DNA of 64,000 bases, from the NCBI GenBank assembly GCA_963782595.1, contig CAWAKJ010000002.1:1240001-1304000 (forward strand), in the 5' to 3' direction. The notes below the pieces were generated by a model that did no database searches, was not told where the DNA came from, and saw only the letters and a program-made list of their open reading frames with translations. The position numbers and the translations under genes are program-made. Each line of letters starts with the position of its first letter. The first letter of the stretch is position 1. Below are positions 48,350 through 57,781 of this stretch, piece after piece. Source of the stretch: JAMQPK01 sp963782595 (GTDB lineage Bacteria; Acidobacteriota; Vicinamibacteria; Vicinamibacterales; JAMQPK01).

Positions 48350-48370
48350 ACGATTCAGAGACTCCTTGGG

Positions 48371-49168
48371 CTACGCGCGAGCGTCCGCCGTTACCTGGCG
48401 GCGCACCCGCTCCAGATCCTCGGGGGTGTCGACGCCGATTGAGTCGTGGGTGGTCTCGACAACCTTGATGGAAAAGCCGTTTTCGAGCACGCGCAGTTGC
48501 TCGAGCGATTCGGTGCGCTCGAGTGGCGTGGGCTCGAGCGCCGCGATTCGACGCAGAAACTCGCGCCGATAGACGTACAAGCCGAGATGTTTAAAAGGAC
48601 GTTCGCCGCGGCCGCTTGGATGCGGAATGGCCGACCGTGAGAAATACAGCGCAAAACCGCGCACATCGCTCACGACCTTGACGGCGTTCGGATTCGAGAT
48701 TTCGTCGGATTCCACGAAGCGGGTGCAAAGGGTCGACATCGACAGAGCTGCGTCATCCCGAAACGGCTCGATGGCCGCATCGATAGCATCGGGTTCGATG
48801 AGCGGTTCATCGCCCTGGACGTTGACGACGAGATCGCAATCGAGAAGTGTTGCGACTTCGGCCAGCCGATCCGTTCCGCTGACGTGATCGGAGCGGGTCA
48901 GCCGGACGTCTCCGCCAAAGCGTGTGACCGCATCTGCGATACGCGGGTCGTCGGTCGCCACGATGACGGCATCGACGTGCCGCGCGGAGGCGGCGCGGCG
49001 ATACACGTGCTCAATCATCGGCCGTCCGGCGATATCCGCCAGCGCCTTTCCCGGAAAGCGGCTGGACGCATAGCGTGCGGGGATGACAGCGACAGTATGT
49101 TTATGACTTTGGGAAGGATCCCGGATGCTTTCGGAGCAACCTGCGGGACGCACGACGAATAGTAGCAT
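48371..49168 (-). CDS. kdsB: 3-deoxy-manno-octulosonate cytidylyltransferase
   Basis: A 265-residue enzyme activating Kdo with CTP to CMP-Kdo. Motifs: V-I-P-A-R-Y-A-S-S-R-F-P-G-K-A-L near residue 28, V-A-T-D-D near 70, N-V-Q-G-D-E-P-L-I near 115, Y-F-S-R-S-A-I-P near 182, H-L-G-L-Y-V-Y near 200 and G-V-D-T-P-E-D-L near 246. The only usable start, ATG 49168, adds ~25 residues before the usual N-terminus. It is first in the operon kdsB-pyrG-kdsA-kdsD-lapB; no kdsC phosphatase is present. Confidence 0.94.
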   Translation of the reverse strand: MLLFVVRPAGCSESIRDPSQSHKHTVAVIPARYASSRFPGKALADIAGRPMIEHVYRRAASARHVDAVIVATDDPRIADAVTRFGGDVRLTRSDHVSGTDRLAEVATLLDCDLVVNVQGDEPLIEPDAIDAAIEPFRDDAALSMSTLCTRFVESDEISNPNAVKVVSDVRGFALYFSRSAIPHPSGRGERPFKHLGLYVYRREFLRRIAALEPTPLERTESLEQLRVLENGFSIKVVETTHDSIGVDTPEDLERVRRQVTADARA

Positions 49169-49323
49169 GATTAGTCACGTCCCTCGACTTTGCTCGGGAC
49201 GCCCCGAGCTTTTGTCGAGGGGCGGGGGCCCCATATCGCGTTCGTAGGCCCCGCTCGCCGGACCCCATCGCCCCGCGCCGGCTTCTGGCCGGAAAAAACT
49301 GCGCGTGTTACGATAAATGTAGC

Positions 49324-49845
49324 GTGATCACGCGAACGACGTTGAAGGCGCTCTGGGTTGGCGGGGGCGGAATCCTCGCAACCTGGCTCGCGGTGACGCC
49401 TAACCACACTGCACCGACAGCCCCGCAGACGAACGCCGTTCAGCAGCCGGCTGGCGTCGCGCAGCCGCCGAGCGCCGAGCAGTTGAACGCGCAAGCCGTT
49501 CGGCTCCGCGAGCGCACGGCCGAAGTCCTGTTGCGTCCGTCTACACGCAATCCTTTCCGGTACAGCTCCAAGAAATCGGGCGACACGCCACACGCCGACA
49601 GCGACGTTCAGCCAGCAGCGATCGAACCGGCGCTGCCGGTGACGCCGCCGCGTCCCGCGCTGACTCTTACCGGCATGGCGCAGAAGGCGGGGAAGCGGAT
49701 AGCCATCATTACGATTGAAGGTCAGATCTATCTCGTGAGCGAGGGCGATTCATTCGCGGGCTATTACACTGTCGTGAAAGTCGATCCCGAAACGGTCCTC
49801 ATCCGAGACGCCGCCGGCAGCGAGCAGCGTCTCGTGCTGCCCTAG
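49324..49845 (+). CDS. GspC/PilP-like secretion-associated protein
   Basis: A 173-residue protein with one N-terminal hydrophobic segment (A-L-W-V-G-G-G-G-I-L-A-T-W-L-A-V), a Pro/Gln/Ala-rich linker, a segment S-T-R-N-P-F-R-Y like the R-D-P-F motif before PilP/GspC beta domains, and a C-terminal beta domain: L-T-L-T-G-M-A-Q-K, I-I-T-I-E-G-Q-I-Y-L-V-S-E-G-D-S-F-A-G-Y near residue 122, and V-L-I-R-D-A-A-G-S. This is the homology-region layout of GspC, which contacts the GspD secretin in the periplasm. GTG 49324. No other type II secretion genes adjoin it. Confidence 0.65.
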   Translation: MITRTTLKALWVGGGGILATWLAVTPNHTAPTAPQTNAVQQPAGVAQPPSAEQLNAQAVRLRERTAEVLLRPSTRNPFRYSSKKSGDTPHADSDVQPAAIEPALPVTPPRPALTLTGMAQKAGKRIAIITIEGQIYLVSEGDSFAGYYTVVKVDPETVLIRDAAGSEQRLVLP

Positions 49846-49877
49846 CACGAAGCCTTAGAAAAACAAAACAGGAGATC

Positions 49878-49895
49878 TCCCGGCTTTAGCCGGAC
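49878..49895. repeat. Short palindrome CCGGCTTTAGCCGG family
   Basis: Member of the GTCCGGCT-AGCCGGAC family (here TCCCGGCTTTAGCCGGAC) in the 255-base gap between the convergent GspC-like gene and serA. It may serve both as a 3' hairpin. Confidence 0.65.
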
Positions 49896-50047
49896 CGTCA
49901 TTAATCTGTTTCTGAAACTCCACGAAGACGTTCTGCTCGCGGGCACCTCGCCCGCTTGAAGTGTCACAAGCAATGAAAGGGGGTTGGTGCAGACAGTAAG
50001 ATCAAGAACTCCTGATCTCCTAACCTCCTGTTCTTGTCCTTTGTAGT

Positions 50048-50094
50048 GAACCTGGAACCAGAACCTAGAACCCCAGAACCTAGAACCCAGAACC
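50048..50094. repeat. Heptad array (AGAACCT/AGAACCC type)
   Basis: About six units of AGAACCT/AGAACCC with one CCAGAACC variant, next to the serA 3' end. It is nearly the same array as at 27009-27055. Confidence 0.8.
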
Positions 50095-50100
50095 GCTGCG

Positions 50101-51702
50101 TCAGAGCAACCGCACTCGCCAGGCCTCGCGGATGTTTGGAATGGCGTGGATATCGGCGAGCACACGATCGGTCACGGTCGAGGCGCCGTTCTCGTCCACT
50201 TTCACGACGCCAATCGCGCAGTCCATCAGGCACTCCGGGTCGCGCCCGAGCGCGAAGTTGGCGATGTTGACGTTGTGCCGCCCCAGCAGCGTGCCGACAT
50301 CCCCAATGACGCCCGGCTGGTCGTTGTTGCGGATAACGAGCAGAGTCCCCTCGAGAGGCGACTCGACAGCGACGCCGTCGATGCGCACAAGGCGCAGGCT
50401 GCCGTTGGCAAAGACGGTGCCTTCCACCCATCGCTCGCCCTGGTTCGTGTGCAGCTTCACCGAAATCAGGCTCGTATAGGTGCGCGCGCGCGAGCTGCGC
50501 GATTCGATGAGCTCGATGCCGCGCTCGGCCGCGATCGTGCGCGCATTGACCGGCGTCACGCCGCCGGCCGATAGAATCACCGAAAACACACCTTCCAGCA
50601 CCGCGTTGCCGAGCAGTTGATTGTCTTCCGCTGCGAGCTCCCCGTAGTAGCGCACGCCGATGGCGTCGATGCGTGCTTCGCCCATCTGCGCGACCATCGA
50701 CCCGAGCGACCGCGCCAGCGTCAGGTGCGGACGAAGCCGCTTGTACGCGTCCGGCGAAAGAGACGGGAAGTTCACGGCATTGCGGATGATGCCGTCCTTT
50801 AGAAAATCACGCAACGCGGCCGCCGTTTCGCTGCCGACCTGCTCCTGCGCCTCTTTCGTGGACGCGGCGATGTGTGGAGTCGCCACGACCTGCGGCAGCG
50901 TCGGAAGGCGCCAGTCTTTCGGCGGCTCAGCGTTGAAGACGTCGAGGCCGGCACCGGCCACATGACCCTTTACGATGGCGTCGGCCAGCGCGGCCTCGTC
51001 GACGAGCTCGCCCCGCGCGGTATTGATGATGCGAACGCCTTTCTTGCATCTGCCCAAGCGATCGGCATTAAAGAGGTGTTTGGTCGAAGGCGATGCGGGC
51101 AGGTGCAGCGAGATGTAGTCGGCGCGGGCGCAAAGCTCGTCGAGCGAGACAAGCTCGACGCCGAGCGCGCCCGCCATCTCGGCCGAGATAAACGGATCGT
51201 GCGCGATCACGTTCATCTCGAACGCGTGCGCGCGCGCCGCCACCTCCTGTCCGATTCGGCCGAGGCCGACCAGGCCGAGGGTCTTTGACCGAATTTCGGC
51301 GCCCGCGAAGGCCGATTTCTCCCACTTTGAGGCTTTCATCGACGCGTCGGCAGCGGGAATATTCCTCGCGAGCGACAGGATGAGACCCATGGCGAGCTCC
51401 GCGACGCTCAAACTGTTCGCGCCGGGCGCGTTCATCACGACGATGCCCCGCGCCGTGGCGGCGGGCACGTCGACGTTGTCAACTCCCGTGCCAGCTCTCG
51501 CGATAACCCGCAGCTTAGGCGCGGCCTGGATCATTTCCTGGCTCACTTTGGTCGCGCTTCTGACGACGAGCGCATCCGCATCCGCGAGGTCGGCGAATAG
51601 TTCCACGAGTGGCCGCCCTTGGCGGTTGTCGATGGTCCACTCAGGCTGCGAGAGAAGGTCGATTGCGGAAGAGGGGAGACCGTCGGCGATGACAATCTTC
51701 AT
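50101..51702 (-). CDS. serA: D-3-phosphoglycerate dehydrogenase
   Basis: A 533-residue long-form SerA, first enzyme of serine synthesis, oxidising 3-phosphoglycerate with NAD+. Substrate/NAD domains: R-S-A-T-K-V near residue 53, G-T-G-V-D-N-V-D near 76, G-L-V-G-L-G-R-I-G-Q-E-V near 146, N-T-A-R-G-E-L-V-D near 232 and the catalytic H in T-P-H-I-A-A-S-T near 283. An ASB domain (~320-455) and a C-terminal ACT domain (~458-530: I-R-N-N-D-Q-P-G-V-I-G-D-V) follow, as in mycobacterial SerA, suggesting serine feedback. A TATACT -10 box lies ten bases before the ATG. Confidence 0.96.
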   Translation of the reverse strand: MKIVIADGLPSSAIDLLSQPEWTIDNRQGRPLVELFADLADADALVVRSATKVSQEMIQAAPKLRVIARAGTGVDNVDVPAATARGIVVMNAPGANSLSVAELAMGLILSLARNIPAADASMKASKWEKSAFAGAEIRSKTLGLVGLGRIGQEVAARAHAFEMNVIAHDPFISAEMAGALGVELVSLDELCARADYISLHLPASPSTKHLFNADRLGRCKKGVRIINTARGELVDEAALADAIVKGHVAGAGLDVFNAEPPKDWRLPTLPQVVATPHIAASTKEAQEQVGSETAAALRDFLKDGIIRNAVNFPSLSPDAYKRLRPHLTLARSLGSMVAQMGEARIDAIGVRYYGELAAEDNQLLGNAVLEGVFSVILSAGGVTPVNARTIAAERGIELIESRSSRARTYTSLISVKLHTNQGERWVEGTVFANGSLRLVRIDGVAVESPLEGTLLVIRNNDQPGVIGDVGTLLGRHNVNIANFALGRDPECLMDCAIGVVKVDENGASTVTDRVLADIHAIPNIREAWRVRLL

Positions 51703-52010
51703 GTAGTGATTACAGTATAATCCGTCGGCTTTTCCGCTCCTCGCCGCTCTCGAAGAGTGATCGTGCGTGTGGAAGGGCGCGAAGTGGCGCGCGCTCCGTT
51801 GTGAATCGCACTACGATGGTGCAATCTGCTAATTTCTTCGGATTGTTGGACGATGATGCGACTTTCACGGATCTTTTCAACAGGGTTTTCCACAATTTCT
51901 GTTGAACGGATTGTCGGGCGCGAAGTGAGTTGACCTAATTCAGTCGAAAGTCGAAAGTCGGAAGGCGACAGTCGGAAGGCGGTAGGCGATAGTCAGTTAT
52001 AGGAGCATCG
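51703..52010. other. Intergenic region between divergent serA and mdh
   Basis: About 308 bases with no convincing gene. It holds the serA -10 box (51713-51718, minus strand), an AT-richer centre with one TTTTCCACA match to the DnaA-box pattern near 51887, and a heptad array at 51942-51995 ahead of mdh. Two overlapping ~60-codon minus-strand frames look random. Confidence 0.5.
51942..51995. repeat. Heptad array (AAAGTCG/GAAGGCG type)
   Basis: Seven-base units GAAAGTC-GAAAGTC-GGAAGGC-GACAGTC-GGAAGGC-GGTAGGC-GATAGTC lie directly before mdh. The array ends 16 bases before the ATG; the mdh ribosome binding site (AGGAG) starts four bases after the array. Confidence 0.75.
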
Positions 52011-52937
52011 ATGAATCGTAAAGTGACAGTCGTGGGTGGGGCAGGCAATGTCGGCGCAACGGTGGCACGCAGCATTGCTGAAAAAGAGCTGGCCGATGTG
52101 GTGATTGTGGACATCGCCGACCAGAAAGCGGCGGGCGTGGCGCTCGACATTCTCGAGACCTGTCCGATTATCGGCTCCGACAGCCTCGTCATCGGCGGTG
52201 CTGACTATGCCCAAAGCGCCAACTCCGACGTTGTCGTTGTGACTTCCGGCGTACCGCGAAAACCTGGCATGAGTCGTGATGACTTATTGAACGTCAACTT
52301 CAACATTATGAAAGCGGTCACCGAGCAGGTGGTCAAGTACTCGCCCAACTGCATCATCGTGCCGGTCGCGAATCCACTGGATGCAATGTGCCAGGCCGTT
52401 TACAAGCTGAGCGGCTTTCCGCGCCAGCGTGTCATCGGCATGGCCGGCGTGCTCGACTCGGCCCGCATGCGGACGTTCATTGCGCAAGAGCTGAACGTGT
52501 CGGTAGAGAATGTGCATGCGTTCGTGCTGGGCGGCCACGGCGACACCATGGTTCCGCTTCCTCGACTCTCGACTGTGGCGGGCATCCCGATCACGCAGCT
52601 TCTGTCGAAGGAGCGAATCGATGCCATCTGCAAGCGCACCGCCGATGGCGGCGCGGAAATTACAAAACTTGTCGGGACGAGCGCCTGGTATGCGCCCGGA
52701 GAGTCGGCGGCGGAGATGGTCGAAGCCATTCTGAAGGACAAGAAAAAGATTCTGCCGTGTTCTGTCTACCTCGAGGGCGAGTACGGGGTGAAAGGGCAGT
52801 ATCTCGGCGTACCTGCCAAGCTGGGTGCGCAAGGTATTGAACAGATCATCGAGATCAAGCTGGAGCCGGAAGAGCAGGCAGCACTGATGAAATCTGCGGC
52901 GGCGGTCAAGGAGTTGGTGGACGTTATAAAGATGTAA
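52011..52937 (+). CDS. mdh: Malate dehydrogenase (LDH-like type)
   Basis: A 308-residue NAD-dependent malate dehydrogenase. V-V-G-G-A-G-N-V-G-A-T near residue 6 is the NAD loop; P-R-K-P-G-M-S-R-D-D-L-L near 84 carries the Arg pair and the Met/Arg pattern of malate rather than lactate specificity; the catalytic His lies in V-L-G-G-H-G-D-T-M near 173 with D-S-A-R near 148. It is the [LDH-like] MDH of many non-enteric bacteria. AGGAG precedes the ATG. It converges on sdhB. Confidence 0.95.
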   Translation: MNRKVTVVGGAGNVGATVARSIAEKELADVVIVDIADQKAAGVALDILETCPIIGSDSLVIGGADYAQSANSDVVVVTSGVPRKPGMSRDDLLNVNFNIMKAVTEQVVKYSPNCIIVPVANPLDAMCQAVYKLSGFPRQRVIGMAGVLDSARMRTFIAQELNVSVENVHAFVLGGHGDTMVPLPRLSTVAGIPITQLLSKERIDAICKRTADGGAEITKLVGTSAWYAPGESAAEMVEAILKDKKKILPCSVYLEGEYGVKGQYLGVPAKLGAQGIEQIIEIKLEPEEQAALMKSAAAVKELVDVIKM

Positions 52938-52940
52938 TGG

Positions 52941-53040
52941 GTGTCATGGCAGATGGCGGATGGCAGAGCGAAAATGGCAGGCCGCGCTATTTACCAGCAC
53001 CCGTTGCCATCTACCCTCTGCCCTCTGCCCTGACGGGTAT
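52941..53040. repeat. Palindromic heptad element (GGCAGAT family), copy 1
   Basis: ATGGCAGATGGCGGATGGCAGAG on one side faces CTCTGCCCTCTGCCCTGAC on the other, giving a ~100-base imperfect hairpin with 7-base periodicity between the convergent mdh and sdhB stops. Longest exact runs are short; related copies are at 53825-53927 and 61712-61797. Confidence 0.7.
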
Positions 53041-53043
53041 CAT

Positions 53044-53811
53044 TCACGCGCCTACGCCTTTCCACACGGCGCGTGTGTACTCCCGAACCATCTTCGCGAT
53101 ATTTGAAATGGAGATCAGTTTCGGGCAGACGGCCTCGCACTCGCCTTCGTTCGAGCAGGCGCCAAAACCTTCTGCCTGCATCTGATCGACCATCCGCACC
53201 GCGCGGCGTTCGCGTTCGGGCACACCCTGCGGGAGGAGTGCCAGTTGGGTGATCTTCGCGCTGGTGAACAGATGCGCCGCGGCGTTCTTGCACGCCGCGA
53301 CGCAAGCTCCGCAGCCGATGCACGCCGCCGAATCCATCGCCGCGTCTGAGTCGTCTTTTGGCACCGGGAGGCCGTTCGCGTCGGGCGCGCCACCGACGCT
53401 GGCCGAGATATAGCCGCCGGCCGCGATGATGCGGTCGAACGCCGACCGATCGACGATCAGGTCCTTCAGGACGGGAAACGCTTTGGCGCGCCATGGCTCG
53501 ACGACGATCGTCTCGCCATCACGGAACCGGCGCATGTGAAGCTGACAGGTCGTCGTGCCTGGATCCGGGCCGTGTGCGATCCCGTTGATGACGCAGCCGC
53601 AGGCGCCGCAGATGCCTTCGCGGCAGTCCGAGTCGAACGCAATCGCGTCTTCCCCTTTGCGAATGAGCCCTTCGTTGACGACGTCCAGCATCTCGAGAAA
53701 CGACATGTCGGTCGAGATGTCTTTCGCGACATAGTCGACCAGGCGGCCCGGCTGATTCTTCGCGGGCTGACGCCAGACCCTGAGACTTACAGTAATTGTC
53801 TTCGCAGACAC
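53044..53811 (-). CDS. sdhB: Succinate dehydrogenase iron-sulfur subunit
   Basis: A 255-residue subunit relaying electrons from FAD to quinone. [2Fe-2S]: C-R-E-G-I-C-G-A-C-G-C near residue 63, with a further Cys in T-T-C-Q-L near 89. [4Fe-4S]: C-I-G-C-G-A-C-V-A-A-C-K near 163. [3Fe-4S]: C-S-N-E-G-E-C-E-A-V-C-P-K near 218. The spacing is that of the SdhB/FrdB type with a 255-residue length as in Bacteroidetes-like class B enzymes. Third gene of sdhC-sdhA-sdhB. Confidence 0.96.
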   Translation of the reverse strand: MSAKTITVSLRVWRQPAKNQPGRLVDYVAKDISTDMSFLEMLDVVNEGLIRKGEDAIAFDSDCREGICGACGCVINGIAHGPDPGTTTCQLHMRRFRDGETIVVEPWRAKAFPVLKDLIVDRSAFDRIIAAGGYISASVGGAPDANGLPVPKDDSDAAMDSAACIGCGACVAACKNAAAHLFTSAKITQLALLPQGVPERERRAVRMVDQMQAEGFGACSNEGECEAVCPKLISISNIAKMVREYTRAVWKGVGA

Positions 53812-53824
53812 GCAGTCTCCTTAA

Positions 53825-53927
53825 CGACAGGGCAGATGGCAGAGAGCAGATGGCAAATTCGCATCAAGGAGCGGCATTTCTGCCATCCGCCCTTTGCCAT
53901 CCGCCGTCCCCTCTGCCATGACGGGTA
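53825..53927. repeat. Palindromic heptad element (GGCAGAT family), copy 2
   Basis: CAGGGCAGATGGCAGAGAGCAG opposite CTGCCATCCGCCCTTTGCCATCC and CTCTGCCATGAC fills the whole gap between sdhA and sdhB. Both this and copy 1 end with TGACGGGTATCA at the stop codon of the neighbouring sdh gene. Confidence 0.75.
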
Positions 53928-55841
53928 TCACTTATAGCTCCGTTGCGACGGGCGCACTTCTTCGAACACCAGTGGTTCGGTGTGAAGAGTCGGCGGCACG
54001 TCGACTCCGTTGAAACCCCACGCCGCAACGTAGCTGTAGTGGGCGTCGTCGCGTAGCGCTTCGCCATCCGGCGTCTGGTACTCTTCGCGGAAATGCCCGC
54101 CGCACGACTCGTTACGATGCAACGCATCGAGCGTCAACAGCTCGCCGAACTCCATGTAGTCGGCCACGCGACCGGCGTAGTCGAGCATCGGGTTGAGATT
54201 GCTCTTCTCGCCGGTGACCGTGACGTCCCTCCAGAACTCGTCGCGAAGGGTCTGGATCTTCTGCAGCGCTTCCTTCAGCCCAGCTTCGTTGCGGGCCATG
54301 CCGACGTAGTCCCACATGATCCGGCCGAGCTCGCGATGAAACTGGCGAACCGTACGCGTGCCTTTGACCCCGAGCACCTTGTCGATCCGGGCCTGCGACG
54401 CGCTCGCGGCTTCCTTGAAGGCGTCGTGGTCGGTCGTTATCTGTCCGAGTTTGGTGCCGGCCAGGTAATTGGCGACCGTGTACGGCGCGATGAAGTACCC
54501 GTCAGCGAGGCCCTGCATGAGCGCGCTCGCGCCCAGCCGGTTTGCCCCGTGGTCGGAGAAATTGGCTTCGCCCAGGACAAAGAGACCTGGAATCGTGCTT
54601 TCGAGGTTGTAGTCCACCCACAGCCCACCCATCGTGTAATGGATCGCTGGGTAAATGCGCATCGGAACCTTATAAGGGTCTTCGGCCGTGATGCGATCGT
54701 ACATCTCGAACAGGTTGCCGTATCGTGCCTTGATGGTCTCGATGCCAAGACGCTGGATGGCGTCCTTGAAATCGAGATAGACGGCAAGCCCCGTGTCGCC
54801 GACGCCGTGCCCTTCGTCGGCCTGTTGCTTCGCCGCGCGCGACGCGACATCTCGCGGGACGAGGTTGCCGAAGCTGGGATAGCGGCGCTCGAGGTAGTAG
54901 TCGCGCTCGGTTTCGGGAATCTGATCGGGAGGACGCGTGTCGCCGGTCTTCTTGGGCACCCACACGCGCCCGTCGTTACGCAGTGACTCGGACATGAGCG
55001 TCAGCTTCGACTGGTGATCGCCGCTGACCGGAATGCATGTCGGGTGAATCTGGGTGAAGCATGGGTTGGCGAAGAGCGCGCCGCGCTTGTGGGCACGCCA
55101 GGCCGCCGTGACATTCGAGTTCACCGCGTTGGTCGACAGGTAATACACGGTGCCGTAGCCGCCCGTGCAGAGCAGTACGGCCGAGCCGTCGTGCCGCTCC
55201 AGTTCACCGGTAATCAGATTGCGGGTGATGATGCCGCGGGCCTGCCCGTCGATGAGGACCAGGTCGAGCATCTCGCGGCGGGGAAACAGGCTGACGGTTC
55301 CCGCGTCCACCTGCCGCATCATCGACTGATACGCGCCGAGCAGCAGCTGCTGTCCCGTCTGTCCGCGCGCGTAGAACGTGCGCGACACCTGAGCACCGCC
55401 GAAGGAGCGATTATCGAGAAGGCCGCCGTACTCGCGCGCGAACGGCACGCCTGTCGCCACGCACTGGTCGATGATGTCGACGCTCATCTGGGCGAGCCGG
55501 TAGACGTTCGCTTCGCGTGCGCGATAGTCGCCGCCCTTCACGGTGTCGTAGAAGAGGCGATACACACTGTCGCCGTCGTTGCGATAGTTCTTGGCGGCGT
55601 TGATGCCGCCCTGCGCGGCGATACTGTGTGCCCTGCGCGCGCTGTCGAGAATACAGAACAGCTTGACGTTGTATCCCTGCTCGCCGAGCGCCGCCGCGGC
55701 CGACGATCCCGCCAAGCCGGTGCCGACGATGATGACGTCGTACTTGCGGCGATTGGCCGGGTTCACGAGCTTGTTTTCGAACTTGCGCCGTTCCCACTTG
55801 TCGGCAAGCGGTCCGCTGGGAGTCTTGGAGTCCAGTGTCAT
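53928..55841 (-). CDS. sdhA: Succinate dehydrogenase/fumarate reductase flavoprotein subunit
   Basis: A 637-residue flavoprotein oxidising succinate to fumarate. FAD site V-I-I-V-G-T-G-L-A-G-S-S-A near residue 37, covalent-FAD His in R-R-A-H-S-I-A-A-Q-G-G-I-N near 70, A-R-E-Y-G-G near 134, H-P-T near 250, catalytic R-x-G-A region as N-R-L-G-A-S-A-L near 437, G-G-H-F-R-E near 590. Length and a central insert resemble the class B/E enzymes of Bacteroidetes and Epsilonproteobacteria. ATG 55841 overlaps the sdhC stop as ATGA; longer in-frame starts run through sdhC and are not real. Confidence 0.96.
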   Translation of the reverse strand: MTLDSKTPSGPLADKWERRKFENKLVNPANRRKYDVIIVGTGLAGSSAAAALGEQGYNVKLFCILDSARRAHSIAAQGGINAAKNYRNDGDSVYRLFYDTVKGGDYRAREANVYRLAQMSVDIIDQCVATGVPFAREYGGLLDNRSFGGAQVSRTFYARGQTGQQLLLGAYQSMMRQVDAGTVSLFPRREMLDLVLIDGQARGIITRNLITGELERHDGSAVLLCTGGYGTVYYLSTNAVNSNVTAAWRAHKRGALFANPCFTQIHPTCIPVSGDHQSKLTLMSESLRNDGRVWVPKKTGDTRPPDQIPETERDYYLERRYPSFGNLVPRDVASRAAKQQADEGHGVGDTGLAVYLDFKDAIQRLGIETIKARYGNLFEMYDRITAEDPYKVPMRIYPAIHYTMGGLWVDYNLESTIPGLFVLGEANFSDHGANRLGASALMQGLADGYFIAPYTVANYLAGTKLGQITTDHDAFKEAASASQARIDKVLGVKGTRTVRQFHRELGRIMWDYVGMARNEAGLKEALQKIQTLRDEFWRDVTVTGEKSNLNPMLDYAGRVADYMEFGELLTLDALHRNESCGGHFREEYQTPDGEALRDDAHYSYVAAWGFNGVDVPPTLHTEPLVFEEVRPSQRSYK

Positions 55842-56509
55842 GACCGCCCTCCGATGAAGAACACCCAGAGCGTGATGACGATGAACCCGCCGGCAATGAC
55901 GACGGCAGAGACCTTGCCGGTTTTGCGGATGAGCGGCGAGAAGCGGGGGCCACTCAGGCCGAGTGATTGAAACGAGCTGCCGACGCCATGCCACAGGTGC
56001 AGTCCCACGACGACCATCATGGCCACGTAGAGGACGACGGCGAGTGGCGAGCTGAAATTCTCGAGCTCCGTACGGTAGAGATCGCGGACACCCTCGCCGA
56101 AGTCGTAGTGCGTACCGTATTTGAACTGCCACACATGAATCGGCACGAAGACCAGGATGGCGAGCCCGGTGAAGATCATCGACGAAGACGCGAGGGTTTT
56201 CTGGCTGGCGCCGCCGGCCCACTCCTTCTTTGCGTATTTCTCGGGCCGCGCGCTCTGATTCTGGAACGTCATCTGGATCGCCTTGAACAGATGAATCAGA
56301 AACACCACGAGCAGTCCGATCTCGACCGGAACCACGAGCGGGTTGCTTGAGAGCGCGTGCGCGTAGGTATTGAAGGTGTCGGGTCCGAGGAACACCATCA
56401 GGTTGCCGGCGATGTGAAGAATCAGGTACGCGAAGAGCAGGACGCCCGTCACGCCGATGATCAACTTCGTGGTGACGAGCGATCCGATGGAGCTCCGACG
56501 GGTCGTCAT
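55838..56509 (-). CDS. sdhC: Succinate dehydrogenase cytochrome b subunit
   Basis: A 223-residue single membrane anchor with five transmembrane helices (~14-36, 57-79, 106-128, 155-178, 196-218), the class B arrangement in which one protein replaces SdhC and SdhD. Haem-ligand His candidates are in L-I-L-H-I-A-G near 32, L-I-H-L-F-K near 78, I-H-V-W-Q-F near 124 and L-H-L-W-H near 169, fitting two b haems. First gene of sdhC-sdhA-sdhB. A TAGAAT -10 box lies only seven bases before the ATG. Confidence 0.93.
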   Translation of the reverse strand: MTTRRSSIGSLVTTKLIIGVTGVLLFAYLILHIAGNLMVFLGPDTFNTYAHALSSNPLVVPVEIGLLVVFLIHLFKAIQMTFQNQSARPEKYAKKEWAGGASQKTLASSSMIFTGLAILVFVPIHVWQFKYGTHYDFGEGVRDLYRTELENFSSPLAVVLYVAMMVVVGLHLWHGVGSSFQSLGLSGPRFSPLIRKTGKVSAVVIAGGFIVITLWVFFIGGRS

Positions 56510-56516
56510 AAGTTAA

Positions 56517-56522
56517 ATTCTA
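56517..56522 (-). promoter_or_regulatory. -10 box of sdhC
   Basis: TAGAAT on the minus strand, seven bases upstream of the sdhC ATG. With normal start-site spacing the mRNA would begin at or next to the start codon (leaderless). No clear -35 is seen. Confidence 0.55.
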
Positions 56523-56533
56523 TTCGCAACGGC

Positions 56534-56563
56534 TTGACGCAGACAAACAGCGGACGCTAGCAT
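56534..56563 (+). promoter_or_regulatory. Sigma-70 promoter of sucC
   Basis: TTGACG (56534-56539), an 18-base spacer and TAGCAT (56558-56563), 16 bases before the sucC ATG. It lies back-to-back with the sdhC -10 box, so the two operons share a ~70-base divergent control region. Confidence 0.65.
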
Positions 56564-56579
56564 TCACTGTTTCTCACAT

Positions 56580-57743
<1,164 letters not shown>

Positions 57744-57780
57744 CGAACCACAACGACGAACCACCAACCACCAACTATCA
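57744..57780. repeat. Short heptad array (GAACCAC/ACCAACC type)
   Basis: Units ACGAACC-ACAACG-ACGAACC-ACCAACC-ACCAACT fill the sucC-sucD gap and end one base before the sucD ATG, leaving no purine-rich ribosome binding site. Confidence 0.6.
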
Positions 57781-57781
57781 G

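Noticed and set aside
51699..51895. Two overlapping ~60-codon minus-strand frames upstream of serA
   Set aside because: They overlap each other and the serA promoter, and have no protein-like features.
51840..51905. Possible DnaA boxes (TTTTCCACA) suggesting a replication origin
   Set aside because: Only one clear match, no cluster, no dnaA/dnaN/gyrB/parAB nearby.
53928..56222. A 764-residue sdhC-sdhA fusion protein
   Set aside because: The upstream part is sdhC read out of frame; true sdhA starts at ATG 55841 overlapping the sdhC stop.
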